This document shows positions 24,716 to 34,128 of a stretch of 64,000 nt of DNA, in pieces. A program made the translations under genes and the position numbers. Numbering within the stretch: the stretch's first letter is position 1; each line of letters begins with the position of its first letter. The notes under the pieces were generated by a model. The model had not been told where the DNA came from. It searched no databases and was given only the letters and a program-made list of their open reading frames with translations. The DNA lies in the NCBI RefSeq assembly GCF_000746845.1, contig NZ_KN050846.1, positions 2,124,963 to 2,188,962 on the forward strand, given 5' to 3'. This DNA is from Altibacter lentus. GTDB taxonomy: Bacteria > Bacteroidota > Bacteroidia > Flavobacteriales > Flavobacteriaceae.

Positions 24716-26854
24716 TTATTTGTTTAGATAGATCCATCCGGTTACCGGATCGTTAGCATTTAATTCGATGACATAGTAATACGTCCCCACAGGAAGTTCT
24801 GCTCCGTCTGTGGTATTTCCGGTCCATTCGTTTATGTATTCTGTCTTTTCATATACAATGCGACCGTCTCTGTTAAAAATGGAGAGTTTTTTAATGTCTT
24901 CTTTATCGTCCAAGAAGGTAAGATCCAAGAAGTCATTTTGACCATCGCCGTTAGGGGATATCCCCTGGGTGATCACACAATTCTCATTGTCGTAAAAAGT
25001 TATTTCTATCGAATCAGAGCCAATACAACCATCGTCATTAATGTCTACGGTATAGATCCCGGCTTCGGTAACCTCCAGCATGGTGCCAGTTGCACCTTCA
25101 ATTACACCACCATCCAAGAACCATGTATACGTCACTGAATTTGGATCGGCATTAATAGGTGTCGCATTCAAGATCGCCACATCCTGGGCACATTTAATAA
25201 TGGTTTCTCCCAATTCTACTTCGGGAAGGGTTCTAAAGTTTATGGTCACATCATCTGTTTCCACACACCCAAAAATAGTAACTTCCACGCTGTAGACACC
25301 GTCTTCGGTTACAGTAATAGTAGGAGTTGTTTCACCTGTACTCCACACATAGGTTGCGTTAGCAGGATCTTGACCTACAATCACAGGGACGATCTCATAA
25401 CTGGAATCGCCACAGGGTTCGATGAGGTCTCCAATATCTACGGTGAAAACTATCTTCTCTACAAAAACTTCTTGCGTGATCTCACAACCATTTCCTGTGA
25501 CAACAGCACTGTAGGTTCCGGTTTCTGAAACTTCAAGTGTACTATTAGTCTCTCCCGGTATCTCCACCCCATCTTTTAACCATTTGTAGCCTAGGTCCGA
25601 AAGTTCGCCCGGATTTGTTACCGTAGCGTCTAAAATGATGGTCTCATCTTCACAAACAAGGCGATCATCTCCCAGGTCGAATTCAGGATTTGGAAAGAAC
25701 TCTACAAGGATCTCGTCGTTTAATACACATTCGGAATTGTTCAATTCGATCTCTACGCTGTATAATCCGGTCTCGGTTATTACAAGCGTTTGGTTTGTTT
25801 CATTAGGTATTTCAACACCGTCTTTAAACCACTTGTAGGTACCTCCGTCCACAAAACCTGCGTCCAAGGTAACTTCGGTATTCTCGCAAACGGCATCACC
25901 GGAGCCCAATAAGATATCGTCTCCCAGGTCTACATTTCCAATATTGAAACTTCCTGCCTTTAAGAAAACAGCCGAGTCAAATGAAGCATCTCCTCTGTCG
26001 GCGATCACCAATTTTATGGTATAGATCTCGTTTGGTACAATACTTACGGTTGCAGTTGTCAATGAGGCCGTAAGTCCGTCGAACTGAATAGGCACATCAT
26101 TGGTATTGTCATTATCATTACTTACATAGAACTCGGGAAAGTAATTTACACCGGGGACTTCTCCGCCGCATAGAAACCCGTTTACGGGGTCATCTGCCGG
26201 ATCTAAGTGAATTGTGGCGGTACTCACCAAGACATTGTTGGACCCCTCGATGGCAGCGATATTTGTTCCACCGAACGGAGCGCCGGAATCATCCGGAATT
26301 CCGGGACCCTTCAGAAGAAATACAAATCCATCTCTAAAGAGGTCACTACATTCAAATTGGTCCTCATATTCTTCCGAAGCGAATATAAATTCAAAATCGA
26401 TCTCCGTAAGGCTTGAGCTGAAGGTAAATTCAAATACGGTTGCGTTATTGGTATCCACCGTGGTTCCGTAGAGATTATTCAAAATCGCTTCAATATCAAC
26501 ATCGCCGGGCCAGTCCAAAGAACTCCCGTCTGATGTTCCCGTATTATCATTAGGGCCTTCGGCACTTACGGCAAATCCGGAGGAAAGGATAATCCCTTCA
26601 GAAAAAGGGAAACTAGAACCTCCATCTCTAAAATAACCCCAGCTGCGTTCATTGATATTGGAAGCTCCGTCGGGGTTATCAGCCAAATTTGTCAACTCGA
26701 TATCCACACAGGAACTGCCACTTACCAGTACTTCCTGAATGAGTGCTTCGGCTGAAAGATCTGTTTGAGGATCGTTCACATCATTGACCACAATCGATTG
26801 GGCCTGTGTGATGAAGGAACTCAAACATATTAGAATCAATAGTTTTATTTTCAT
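24716..26854 (-). CDS. Secreted Ig-like-repeat protein with T9SS type B sorting domain
   Basis: 712 residues. Signal peptide (to SFITQAQ); a choice-of-anchor L domain at about 25–300 (FEFIFASEEYEDQFECS); then tandem Ig-like/PKD-type repeats of about 85 residues with YKWLKDGVEIPGETN and LDAT words; and a C-terminal gliding-motility-associated domain from about 620 (ISPNGDGQNDFLDL ... VGTYYYVIELN ... GWIYLNK). That last domain directs secretion by the type IX system and depends on SprF-type partners. An adhesin role on the cell surface is likely. It begins 12 bp after its larger homologue and precedes the sprF-like gene by 28 bp. Confidence 0.9.
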   Translation of the reverse strand: MKIKLLILICLSSFITQAQSIVVNDVNDPQTDLSAEALIQEVLVSGSSCVDIELTNLADNPDGASNINERSWGYFRDGGSSFPFSEGIILSSGFAVSAEGPNDNTGTSDGSSLDWPGDVDIEAILNNLYGTTVDTNNATVFEFTFSSSLTEIDFEFIFASEEYEDQFECSDLFRDGFVFLLKGPGIPDDSGAPFGGTNIAAIEGSNNVLVSTATIHLDPADDPVNGFLCGGEVPGVNYFPEFYVSNDNDNTNDVPIQFDGLTASLTTATVSIVPNEIYTIKLVIADRGDASFDSAVFLKAGSFNIGNVDLGDDILLGSGDAVCENTEVTLDAGFVDGGTYKWFKDGVEIPNETNQTLVITETGLYSVEIELNNSECVLNDEILVEFFPNPEFDLGDDRLVCEDETIILDATVTNPGELSDLGYKWLKDGVEIPGETNSTLEVSETGTYSAVVTGNGCEITQEVFVEKIVFTVDIGDLIEPCGDSSYEIVPVIVGQDPANATYVWSTGETTPTITVTEDGVYSVEVTIFGCVETDDVTINFRTLPEVELGETIIKCAQDVAILNATPINADPNSVTYTWFLDGGVIEGATGTMLEVTEAGIYTVDINDDGCIGSDSIEITFYDNENCVITQGISPNGDGQNDFLDLTFLDDKEDIKKLSIFNRDGRIVYEKTEYINEWTGNTTDGAELPVGTYYYVIELNANDPVTGWIYLNK

Positions 26855-26866
26855 TCGTTTTCGGTA

Positions 26867-29458
26867 TTAATTAGATTGGGTATTTAGGTAGATCCAACCA
26901 CTTTTCACGGCACCGAATTCTTGATCGGGTTGATCGAACTTAATAACATAGAAATAAGTGCCTGTGGGTAATTGGGCATTGTTATTGTCTTGTCCGCACC
27001 ATTCGTTCAAGTAATTGGATTGAGTATAAACGCTTGTTCCCAGGCGATTAAATATTTCTACTGAAAAAGCTCCGGTACGATCGACCAGATATTCCAGATC
27101 AAGACAATCGTTCATCCCGTCTCCGTTTGGAGATAACCCTTCAGAAATCACACATTGACCAATATTGTAAAGAGTGACATCTACACTATCGGTGCCGGTG
27201 CAATCACCTTTTGTAATGATCACCGTATAGGTTTGTGTTCCCACGGTATTCGGCTCGAAAGAAATTTCGATACTGCTTCCGGTTTCCCCTGGAATAAGTT
27301 CATCGTTTAGTAGCCATTGGTAGGAAACGTCAGTCTCATCTGTATTAGCTGTGATGGTTCGTATATCGCTGGCACAGGTTTTAAAGTCGTCACCTACCGT
27401 AACCTCAAGGTCACTTCGGGGTTCTATCAAAATACTATCGGTACTAGAGCAGAAGCCAACTGTTACGACAACACTGTATTCGCCCAATTCGGTGACCACC
27501 AGTGTGGCATCGGTTTCTGAAGCTAAAACAACACCATCCTTGCTCCATTCATAAGTAGCAGTCGCGGGATCGAAGTTAGTAGGAGAGGCATCCAAGATCA
27601 CAGGTTCTTCGAAACAGGTTTCGATATCTGCGCCCAGGTCGATCACCGGACTATCTTCCAGCTGAACATTGATCGTTTTTTCAAGGCTGCAATTTTCGAC
27701 GGTTACCGTAACAGTATAATCGCCGGATTGGCTTACAGTGATGGTTGGGGTGGTTTCACCAGTACTCCAAAGAATCGTTGCATTGGGGGCGCCACTGCCG
27801 CTAACTGTTACAGAAAGATCTGCCGATTCTTGGTCACACGCCTGTACATCCGGTGTCACTTCAATAGCGAAGGAGAGTTCGAGCTCAACAAGCACGTCAT
27901 CCATACGTACTTCGGTTGAGCCGTCTTCAAGTTCGGTAGTAAGCACTGCGGTATAGACGGTATCTTCGGTTGGACACACAGTGATTCTAGGTGATGTGCC
28001 AATGACTGCTCCAGTTGGATCCAACCACTGGAAAGAACTTGCACCCGTAGGCTGCCCGTTAGGTACAAAACGCCAGTTTTCATTCGTTGCTTCCCATACT
28101 CCTGTGTTACGATCCGGCGGCACACTAAACTCGGTTAAGTCATTCCCCATGATACCTAAGGTAGCCAATCCTTCATTCCAACCCGGACAGCTTGGCTTGT
28201 TGATAAGATTTACATCAATTACATTCAGGGATTCATACAGAAGGATTTGTTGCGTCGTGAAAAAAGTACTATCGCAAGAACTTCCAAAATGAGGGACATT
28301 ATCAAAATTGAGCACAAAAATCCGGAACGGAGCTTCTCCCGTAACAAAATAGTTGATTCTTGCCGGATCCGGGTTCACCGCAGGATTCAAATCATGAAAA
28401 GCCCCATAAATTGTATTTAGTGGGAAATTGCTATCGGTATACGGTAGAAGATCTTCCGGGGCACTGTTCCATCCGTTAAATTGGTTGGCCAGTGAGGTAT
28501 CGAACGAGATCTGGCCATTTGCAGCCATTACCAGTTGCGTATAATCATTCTGAAAATAATTAAAGGTAAAGGGGATCGTGATGACATCGCTCCATCGGTC
28601 ATCAATGACCAAGTTTGTAGGAGTTCCACCGGAAACAGGTGGAAGATCGCATATAGGTCCTTGAACTAAATATGAAGAAGTTGTTAGCCGTGGGACGGCA
28701 ATGATCTCTGCTTCCAGTTCGGTACAAGGCGTTTCGCAGGAGAGTACTACATCCGGCCCTGCATTAAGTAGTTCACAACCTCCGTCACTTATACAAACAA
28801 AGGTAAGCGGGTCACTACTAACAGCACAGCTGGTGTCGTCCAAATTCGTCACTGTGACAGTGACATTGGTGAAAGGCACATAAGGCCCAATTTGATATGT
28901 ACCCGTACCTGGAGCACTTACAGGCGTGGATCCTTGATCGTCTGTTATTTCCAGAGCTGAGGCTGAGCCCAAATCCGTAACGTCAACATTGATAAAAAAC
29001 TCGCCGTCACCATCGCAATTTCCTTCCGCAGCAAAGTTTACTTCAGGATTAAGACAGGTAGTACAAAAAACATCATAGTCCCAGGCGGTCTGCCCGCCGG
29101 ACTGACAGCTGTTCGACACATCCGATGTAATCATTAATGTAATAGTATCTCCTGAAGAAGTATAGGTCAATCCCGTAAGATCACCGTTATTTCCATAAGG
29201 AGTTTCTTCATTAAGGTCGGTAATCCCATTGGAATCGAGTATCACCACCTCGTCGAAATTATTCTCTACGGTACCCGAATTAAATACAATACGTAGAGGA
29301 AATCCATTGGAACTTTGGAATACGAACGATGAATTGTCATTATTAGCATAACAAAACGTATTGTTCAACGGACTTGCGGTACAATCAACAGTGGTTTGAC
29401 CAAAAGTAAGTGCTGTTGTAAAAAATAAAAAAAGCGCTAAATAGGCTTTAGCACTCAT
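26867..29458 (-). CDS. Large secreted adhesin-like protein, T9SS type B sorting domain
   Basis: 863 residues from the ATG at 29458, which gives a clean signal peptide (MSAKAYLALFLFFTTALTFG). In-frame ATGs at 29476 and 29521 add a polar N-terminal extension and are less likely. The mature protein starts with a CUB-like cysteine-containing region (TASPLNNTFCYANNDNSS), then a beta-rich domain holding FNYFQNDYTQLVMAANGQI, several Ig-like repeats, and a gliding-motility-associated C-terminal domain (ISEGLSPNGDGMNDCLDLE ... SGWIYLNTQSN). It is the first gene of the four-gene surface operon. Adhesion, motility or aggregation roles are reasonable; ligand unknown. Confidence 0.88.
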   Translation of the reverse strand: MSAKAYLALFLFFTTALTFGQTTVDCTASPLNNTFCYANNDNSSFVFQSSNGFPLRIVFNSGTVENNFDEVVILDSNGITDLNEETPYGNNGDLTGLTYTSSGDTITLMITSDVSNSCQSGGQTAWDYDVFCTTCLNPEVNFAAEGNCDGDGEFFINVDVTDLGSASALEITDDQGSTPVSAPGTGTYQIGPYVPFTNVTVTVTNLDDTSCAVSSDPLTFVCISDGGCELLNAGPDVVLSCETPCTELEAEIIAVPRLTTSSYLVQGPICDLPPVSGGTPTNLVIDDRWSDVITIPFTFNYFQNDYTQLVMAANGQISFDTSLANQFNGWNSAPEDLLPYTDSNFPLNTIYGAFHDLNPAVNPDPARINYFVTGEAPFRIFVLNFDNVPHFGSSCDSTFFTTQQILLYESLNVIDVNLINKPSCPGWNEGLATLGIMGNDLTEFSVPPDRNTGVWEATNENWRFVPNGQPTGASSFQWLDPTGAVIGTSPRITVCPTEDTVYTAVLTTELEDGSTEVRMDDVLVELELSFAIEVTPDVQACDQESADLSVTVSGSGAPNATILWSTGETTPTITVSQSGDYTVTVTVENCSLEKTINVQLEDSPVIDLGADIETCFEEPVILDASPTNFDPATATYEWSKDGVVLASETDATLVVTELGEYSVVVTVGFCSSTDSILIEPRSDLEVTVGDDFKTCASDIRTITANTDETDVSYQWLLNDELIPGETGSSIEISFEPNTVGTQTYTVIITKGDCTGTDSVDVTLYNIGQCVISEGLSPNGDGMNDCLDLEYLVDRTGAFSVEIFNRLGTSVYTQSNYLNEWCGQDNNNAQLPTGTYFYVIKFDQPDQEFGAVKSGWIYLNTQSN

Positions 29459-30067
29459 GGTGTTATGTGTTAACATTTTGGAAAGGTTAGAAGTTAATTT
29501 AGGGGATAAAAGTAAATCCATATAGTTGAGGTTGGTTGTTATTGCGCACTAAATTATATAATTTTATCAATTATAAAATTCTTGTGATATTTTTTAGACG
29601 TACCGCAAGAATTTTCCGATTAAAGCCGTGTTAAATATACGTTAATTTTCATGAAATGTACAAGCGGTGCAGGCCATAAAGTGATCACTATTTCCTGCCA
29701 AATATTTTCTTCCTGTAAAAGTTCTAAAAGGATTCACTCTCTGTCTCCTGCAAACAACCTAAAATTGTGTAAGTTAAGATCTGAGATATGTTCTAGCGGA
29801 TTAATTCCTGAATTTCTTGAATAGAGTTGTGAAAAATAAAATTAATCAAAAGGATTTCTATTCTCATAATAATTTAAACTACCATAAGAGGAGTGAAGCA
29901 TTTCCGTGTGGTGATAATACTAAATAGTTATCAATTTCCTTAAACTTACTCATGGTGTAGGTTGGGATTCTATACTAAGGAGTTTCCATGCAACGACTGT
30001 TAATTGCATGTAAAATACAAAAAAGCAGTGCAATGTGTTTTGTACCTTTGTGAAAGAAATTGAGGAT
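29459..30067. other. Long intergenic region between divergent transcription units
   Basis: About 600 bp, A/T rich, between the start of the secreted-protein operon (minus) and hflX (plus). Two inverted repeats stand close to the minus-strand operon: AATTTTAT/ATAAAATT within 29560–29580, and a perfect 10-bp pair AAAATTCTTG (29575–29584) / CAAGAATTTT (29606–29615). A 57-codon frame (ATG 29651, stop 29824) with five cysteines is probably chance. Only the hflX promoter at 30043 is convincing. I see no tRNA or known RNA here. Confidence 0.5.
30043..30050 (+). promoter_or_regulatory. Promoter -7 box (TACCTTTG) of hflX
   Basis: Exact TAnnTTTG match 17 nt before the ATG at 30068. It overlaps the GTG at 30035 region of the longer frame, which is why the longer start was rejected. 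Confidence 0.65.
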
Positions 30068-31273
30068 ATGCTTGAAAAAACCGAATTAGATTACGAAAAG
30101 ACCATACTCATTGGCCTTATCACCCAACAGCAGGATGAGGACAAGTCTAAGGAGTATTTGGACGAACTGGAATTTTTAGCCTATACTGCCGGAGGGGAGG
30201 TACTGAAACGTTTTGTGCAGAAGATGGAAATGCCTAACCCTAAAACATTTATTGGTACAGGGAAACTCGAGGAAGTGCGACAATTTGTAGAAGCGCACGA
30301 TATTGGCGTTGCAATTTTCGACGATGAATTATCACCCGCTCAGCAAAAGAACATAGAGAAGATCCTTCAATGTAAAATCATTGATCGTACCAATCTCATA
30401 TTAGATATATTCGCGCAACGCGCTCAGACCAGTTATGCGCGAACTCAGGTAGAATTAGCACAGTATGAATATTTATTGCCTAGACTGGCAGGTATGTGGA
30501 CCCACTTAGAGAGACAACGAGGGGGTATTGGAATGCGTGGTCCGGGAGAAACCGAAATAGAAACCGACCGTCGGATCGTTCGCGACCGAATCGCATTGTT
30601 AAAGAAGAAGATCACAACAATAGACAAACAAATGGCGGTGCAACGCGGTAACCGGGGATCTTTGGTACGCGTGGCTTTGGTAGGATATACTAATGTGGGG
30701 AAATCTACATTGATGAACGTTATTAGTAAGAGTGAAGTTTTTGCAGAAAACAAACTGTTCGCTACTTTAGATACTACTGTTCGTAAGGTAGTTATTGGCA
30801 ACCTACCATTCTTGTTGACAGATACCGTAGGGTTTATTAGAAAGCTACCCACTCAATTGGTTGAGTCCTTTAAGAGCACTTTGGATGAGGTTCGAGAAGC
30901 CGATCTCCTCCTACATGTGGTCGATATATCCCACCCGTCGTTTGAAGATCATATAGCCTCGGTAAATAAGATCTTGGATGAAATTGAAAGTGCCGATAAG
31001 CCAACGATCATGGTTTTTAACAAAATTGATGCTTACGAACCTGAAACCATCGAAGCAGATGACCTGATGACCGAAAGGACCAAGGCACATTACTCGCTGG
31101 AAGACTGGAAACGTACTTGGATGCATACAGCAAACCCCGAAGCCATCTTTATTTCAGCACTGGAAAAGGAAAATTTCGAAGAGTTTAGACGTCTTGTTTA
31201 TGAAAAGGTGAAAGAGATCCACGTAAGTAGGTTCCCTTATAACCATTTCCTGTATGATGAATACACAGAATAA
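30068..31273 (+). CDS. hflX: Ribosome-associated GTPase HflX
   Basis: 401 residues from the ATG at 30068; a longer frame from a GTG at 30035 would start before or within the promoter. HflX is a GTPase that splits stalled or stressed 70S ribosomes. The N-terminal HflX domain (EFLAYTAGGEVLKRFVQKME; TFIGTGKLEEVRQF), the linker with the RGGIGMRGPGETEIETDRR signature, and the G domain (G1 GYTNVGKS, G3 DTVGFI, G4 NKID) are complete. It is a single-gene unit with a terminator right after it. Confidence 0.96.
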   Translation: MLEKTELDYEKTILIGLITQQQDEDKSKEYLDELEFLAYTAGGEVLKRFVQKMEMPNPKTFIGTGKLEEVRQFVEAHDIGVAIFDDELSPAQQKNIEKILQCKIIDRTNLILDIFAQRAQTSYARTQVELAQYEYLLPRLAGMWTHLERQRGGIGMRGPGETEIETDRRIVRDRIALLKKKITTIDKQMAVQRGNRGSLVRVALVGYTNVGKSTLMNVISKSEVFAENKLFATLDTTVRKVVIGNLPFLLTDTVGFIRKLPTQLVESFKSTLDEVREADLLLHVVDISHPSFEDHIASVNKILDEIESADKPTIMVFNKIDAYEPETIEADDLMTERTKAHYSLEDWKRTWMHTANPEAIFISALEKENFEEFRRLVYEKVKEIHVSRFPYNHFLYDEYTE

Positions 31274-31282
31274 TTATAATAG

Positions 31283-31308
31283 AAAAGCCGTCAGAGATGA
31301 CGGCTTTT
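31283..31308. terminator. Terminator after hflX
   Basis: AAAAGCCGTCA, loop GAGA, TGACGGCTTTT; symmetrical A- and T-runs allow use by the convergent DUF3078 gene too. Confidence 0.85.
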
Positions 31309-31404
31309 CATTTGTAGCATGAACCTTTCGAAGACTAACTAACCAAAGATATAAAAACATCGATCGGTTCATATAGCGCTACTGCTCATTCAATTTTTTT
31401 GAAG

Positions 31405-32298
31405 TTAAAAACCATAGGTTACACCTATTCCCAGTGCTTCCCTGATCTGAAATGCCTGTACCGCGTTGTCGTCATATATTGCTTGAAATGTTGCATTGGC
31501 GGTAATAAATTTGTTGACGGCCATAATTAGATTAAGGGTGTAATCAATATCAATATTCTGGGGGTCCTCCAAATAATTTGAATACAAGTTAAGAATATTC
31601 TCCACAGTTACATTCTTCATTATGTCAAATTTAGCATATCCGTTTATAGAGGCACCAAACTCAAAACGGGTGGACTCTCCCATATCCACACCAAAGTAAT
31701 CGCCGTCTTCATAACCCGGTAAACTTGTAAAGGCATTATCTACAAAGATTAGTTTGGCAGTAGCGGGAGATATGTTCACGCTAAGATCATCGTTTTTCTT
31801 CCATAGAAGTCCCGGACCTGTTTGAAGGTATCCGGGGGATAAGAACTTAGTGGTTTCGGTACGTATTTCATTGTCATTTACATCTTCTCCGTATTCGTAT
31901 CCGGAGGTAAACTGGGTTTTAAAATTCAAAAAATAGGAGTAGTACCAATTGGTTTCTTTTATCTGTTTCCCCAGAACGGAGTTCAACTCTAAACGATCGT
32001 TTGTTTTTCGTGTGAACTCCTGTTCCTTTGTTTTTGTCACCCCGTAATCTGCAATGATACGATTATCCCAAACTAATGGTCCTTTTCTGTAATTGAAGTC
32101 ATACGTCAGGTTTAAATTGGCCGCATAGTTTGATGTGCCTCCGCCGGTCCATTCTTCATTAAATGCCGCTTGGCTAAACAGTAATGAAATATTCCCTCCT
32201 TTTGTCCAACCATCCTTTGGAACTTCTTTCTCTTCAGCTCCTTGAGCGAAAAGTGATATTGGCACACACAGGAGAAACAAGCATGTAAGTTTTTTCAT
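31405..32298 (-). CDS. DUF3078 family outer-membrane-type protein
   Basis: 297 residues with a signal peptide (to PISLFAQ). The mature part has alternating aromatic beta-strands (FSQAAFNEEWTGGGTSNYA; NLNLTYDFNYRKGPLVWDNR) and ends in a strand closing with Phe (GIGVTYGF), as expected for an outer-membrane barrel of the DUF3078 family. No biochemical function is known to me. It lies 100 bp below the SUF operon and has its own promoter box, so it is probably a separate unit rather than the last SUF gene. Confidence 0.85.
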   Translation of the reverse strand: MKKLTCLFLLCVPISLFAQGAEEKEVPKDGWTKGGNISLLFSQAAFNEEWTGGGTSNYAANLNLTYDFNYRKGPLVWDNRIIADYGVTKTKEQEFTRKTNDRLELNSVLGKQIKETNWYYSYFLNFKTQFTSGYEYGEDVNDNEIRTETTKFLSPGYLQTGPGLLWKKNDDLSVNISPATAKLIFVDNAFTSLPGYEDGDYFGVDMGESTRFEFGASINGYAKFDIMKNVTVENILNLYSNYLEDPQNIDIDYTLNLIMAVNKFITANATFQAIYDDNAVQAFQIREALGIGVTYGF

Positions 32299-32317
32299 TG
32301 TTTAGATTTTGGTAAAA

Positions 32318-32325
32318 CAAAAATA
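32318..32325 (-). promoter_or_regulatory. Promoter -7 box (TATTTTTG) of DUF3078 gene
   Basis: Exact TAnnTTTG match on the minus strand, 19 nt before the ATG at 32298. Confidence 0.55.
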
Positions 32326-32398
32326 CTTTTTCTTTTTACTTTCTGAAATAAAATAGCCTCTAAATAGCATGTTATTAAGCGTCGTGCAGAGAATCGAT

Positions 32399-32911
32399 TT
32401 AAGGACGCTTTTTCTTGAAAAGCGGTACAGACGAACACGCCTCACCATACATAATGCTCTTTGCAATAGGCTGAAGCTTTTGAGCAAGAAGCGTATAAGC
32501 AGCCGGAGGGATGGCCTTATGGGAACAGCCTTTAATGATCACCGGCTTATCTTTATATTCCTCAACCGAAAGATCACCAACAATCTCTGAAAAGATAGCC
32601 GTTTCCAGCATGTCGAGAGAACCTACAGTGACCTTCTTGGCATAAGGAGCCAAAGCGATACTAAGCAACATGTACGCCCAACCGGGAATGATCGCATCGG
32701 TGCTGCAATAAAGGGCCACAAAACAATCTTTGTATTGCGACCAATTATGCTCTGAAACATGGTTTCGGAAGTCATTTTCCTTTAAAACGATACCTTCCAA
32801 TAACCACGGAGCGATATCTATTTGAATGCGGTTTCCTGCGGGATAATATGCTTCGAGATCAATAGTGATTAGTTTGCTGTTTGCGACCCTATTTATTATT
32901 TCCTTCTCCAT
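32399..32911 (-). CDS. DUF2480 family protein
   Basis: 170 residues, soluble, no signal peptide. The sequence (LITIDLEAYYPAGNRIQIDI; WSQYKDCFVALYCSTDAIIP; PVIIKGCSHKAIPPAAY) is that of DUF2480, a family I know mainly from Bacteroidota. It contains three cysteines or more, including Cys in CFVALYCS and KGCSHK, but no recognised cluster-binding motif. Its ATG overlaps the sufT stop (TAATG), so it is translated as the last member of the SUF operon. That constant placement suggests a role tied to Fe–S assembly or repair; the function is otherwise unknown. Confidence 0.88.
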   Translation of the reverse strand: MEKEIINRVANSKLITIDLEAYYPAGNRIQIDIAPWLLEGIVLKENDFRNHVSEHNWSQYKDCFVALYCSTDAIIPGWAYMLLSIALAPYAKKVTVGSLDMLETAIFSEIVGDLSVEEYKDKPVIIKGCSHKAIPPAAYTLLAQKLQPIAKSIMYGEACSSVPLFKKKRP

Positions 32912-33237
32912 TACAGCATTCCGAGTTCTAATTTGGCTTCCTCACTCATAAGGTCCTGAGTCCAAGGCGGGTCGAAAGTAATCTCAACTTCGGCATCTTT
33001 TATCATCTTGATCGACTTTACTTTATCTTCTACCTCAACCGGAAGAGTTTCGGCGACAGGACAGTTTGGAGTTGTAAGGGTCATTAAGATCTTAACTTCG
33101 GCGTCCTCATTGACAAACACATCATAGATAAGGCCTAATTCATATATATCGACAGGAATCTCAGGGTCATAAATGGTCTTTAAGACCTTTACGATCTTTT
33201 CTCCTAATTCTGTAGTATCAATAGGTGTTGTTTCCAT
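32911..33237 (-). CDS. sufT: SUF system protein of the MIP18/DUF59 family
   Basis: 108 residues. The DUF59 domain carries the family motif TIYDPEIPVDIYELGLIYDV and the conserved Cys59 in LTTPNCPVAE. SufT-type proteins assist Fe–S cluster maturation or transfer in bacteria with SUF machinery; eukaryotic CIA2 is a relative. It sits three bases after sufE and overlaps the following DUF2480 gene. PaaD is a related protein with another role, but the SUF context decides against it. Confidence 0.92.
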   Translation of the reverse strand: METTPIDTTELGEKIVKVLKTIYDPEIPVDIYELGLIYDVFVNEDAEVKILMTLTTPNCPVAETLPVEVEDKVKSIKMIKDAEVEITFDPPWTQDLMSEEAKLELGML

Positions 33238-33240
33238 AGT

Positions 33241-33666
33241 TTAAGTATTTAGCTGGGTTTGATAGGCGATAGCATCCAGTTTCATTTGCTTGATCATGGA
33301 TACCAATCCATTGGCCCGTGTAGGGGATAGGTGTTCTTTTAGCCCTATTTCATCAATAAAGGAAGTGTCGGCTGTTAAAATAGCCTCCGGGGATTGTTTT
33401 GAAAACACTCGCACCAAGATCGCTACGATCCCTTTTGTAATAATCGCATCGCTGTCGGCAGTGAATTCGATCTTTCCATCCTTCAATTCTGAATGCAACC
33501 ATACTTTAGATTGACAGCCCTTAATCAACTTATCTTCCGTCTTTAAAGACGGGTCGATAAGGGGCAGGGTCTTGCCTAACTCGATCATGTATTCATACTT
33601 TTGCATCCAGTCCTCGAACATGGCGAATTCATCGATCAATTCTTCTTGTATGGCTTCAATAGTCAT
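33241..33666 (-). CDS. sufE: SufE sulfur acceptor protein
   Basis: 141 residues. SufE takes the persulfide sulfur from the SufS cysteine and passes it to SufB. The acceptor is Cys51 in LIKGCQSKVWL, the same number as in E. coli SufE. The rest, including the SPTRANGLVSMIKQMK block, is typical. It is separated from sufS here by a META-domain lipoprotein gene, which is unusual compared with the Enterobacterial order. Confidence 0.95.
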   Translation of the reverse strand: MTIEAIQEELIDEFAMFEDWMQKYEYMIELGKTLPLIDPSLKTEDKLIKGCQSKVWLHSELKDGKIEFTADSDAIITKGIVAILVRVFSKQSPEAILTADTSFIDEIGLKEHLSPTRANGLVSMIKQMKLDAIAYQTQLNT

Positions 33667-33668
33667 AA

Positions 33669-34118
33669 TTAATTCGCTTCTTTCGTATCTTTTTGTGCTG
33701 TTAAAAGTACACTTCGGTCATTCTTGGAATAAAGAGTAAGAACGTTATTCTGAAGACCGTAAGAACCCGTGTTTCGGAGTGCTGCTAATACGCCTTGTTC
33801 AATGTCCATAACTGGTTTTTCACAAGCCATTTCGGTTACAGCAATGTCTTTAAACGATAGTGCATAGAGGTCCAAGGTGTAATTTCCGAAGAATGTATTA
33901 CAACCTGTGTTTCCACGAACGGACTTGTCCAGGGCTGCGAACGAAATAAATACATTTTTTTCTGAATTTCCGGGAACGGAGATCCCATCCACCGAAGTGA
34001 TGTTGTAAACCCCCGAAAGTTGAACATTTCCAGCCACGTCTATTACTTTTTTTGTTTCGTCACACCCCATGATTGCGAATGAGAGGGCGAATGCGATTAC
34101 TAATGATAGTGTTTTCAT
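33669..34118 (-). CDS. META-domain lipoprotein within the SUF operon
   Basis: 149 residues with a lipoprotein signal (SFAIMGC, Cys19). The mature part matches the META/HslJ domain (LSGVYNITSVDGISVPG; GNTGCNTFFGNYTL), a small beta-fold seen in envelope proteins linked in E. coli to novobiocin and heat-shock response. It lies between sufS (10 bp upstream) and sufE (2 bp downstream). An envelope lipoprotein among cytosolic Fe–S genes is unexpected. It may signal envelope or oxidative stress together with SUF, or be a chance insertion kept for co-expression. Confidence 0.85.
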   Translation of the reverse strand: MKTLSLVIAFALSFAIMGCDETKKVIDVAGNVQLSGVYNITSVDGISVPGNSEKNVFISFAALDKSVRGNTGCNTFFGNYTLDLYALSFKDIAVTEMACEKPVMDIEQGVLAALRNTGSYGLQNNVLTLYSKNDRSVLLTAQKDTKEAN

Positions 34119-34128
34119 TTTCTTTTTT

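Noticed and set aside
29651-29824. 57-codon frame with five cysteines (starts MKCTSGAGHK)
   Set aside because: No promoter box or ribosome-binding context is convincing, the composition is not protein-like, and it is within a long A/T-rich intergenic region. Left as chance unless conserved.
30035-30067. Longer HflX start at GTG 30035
   Set aside because: The added 11 codons contain the TACCTTTG promoter box; a start there would precede transcription.
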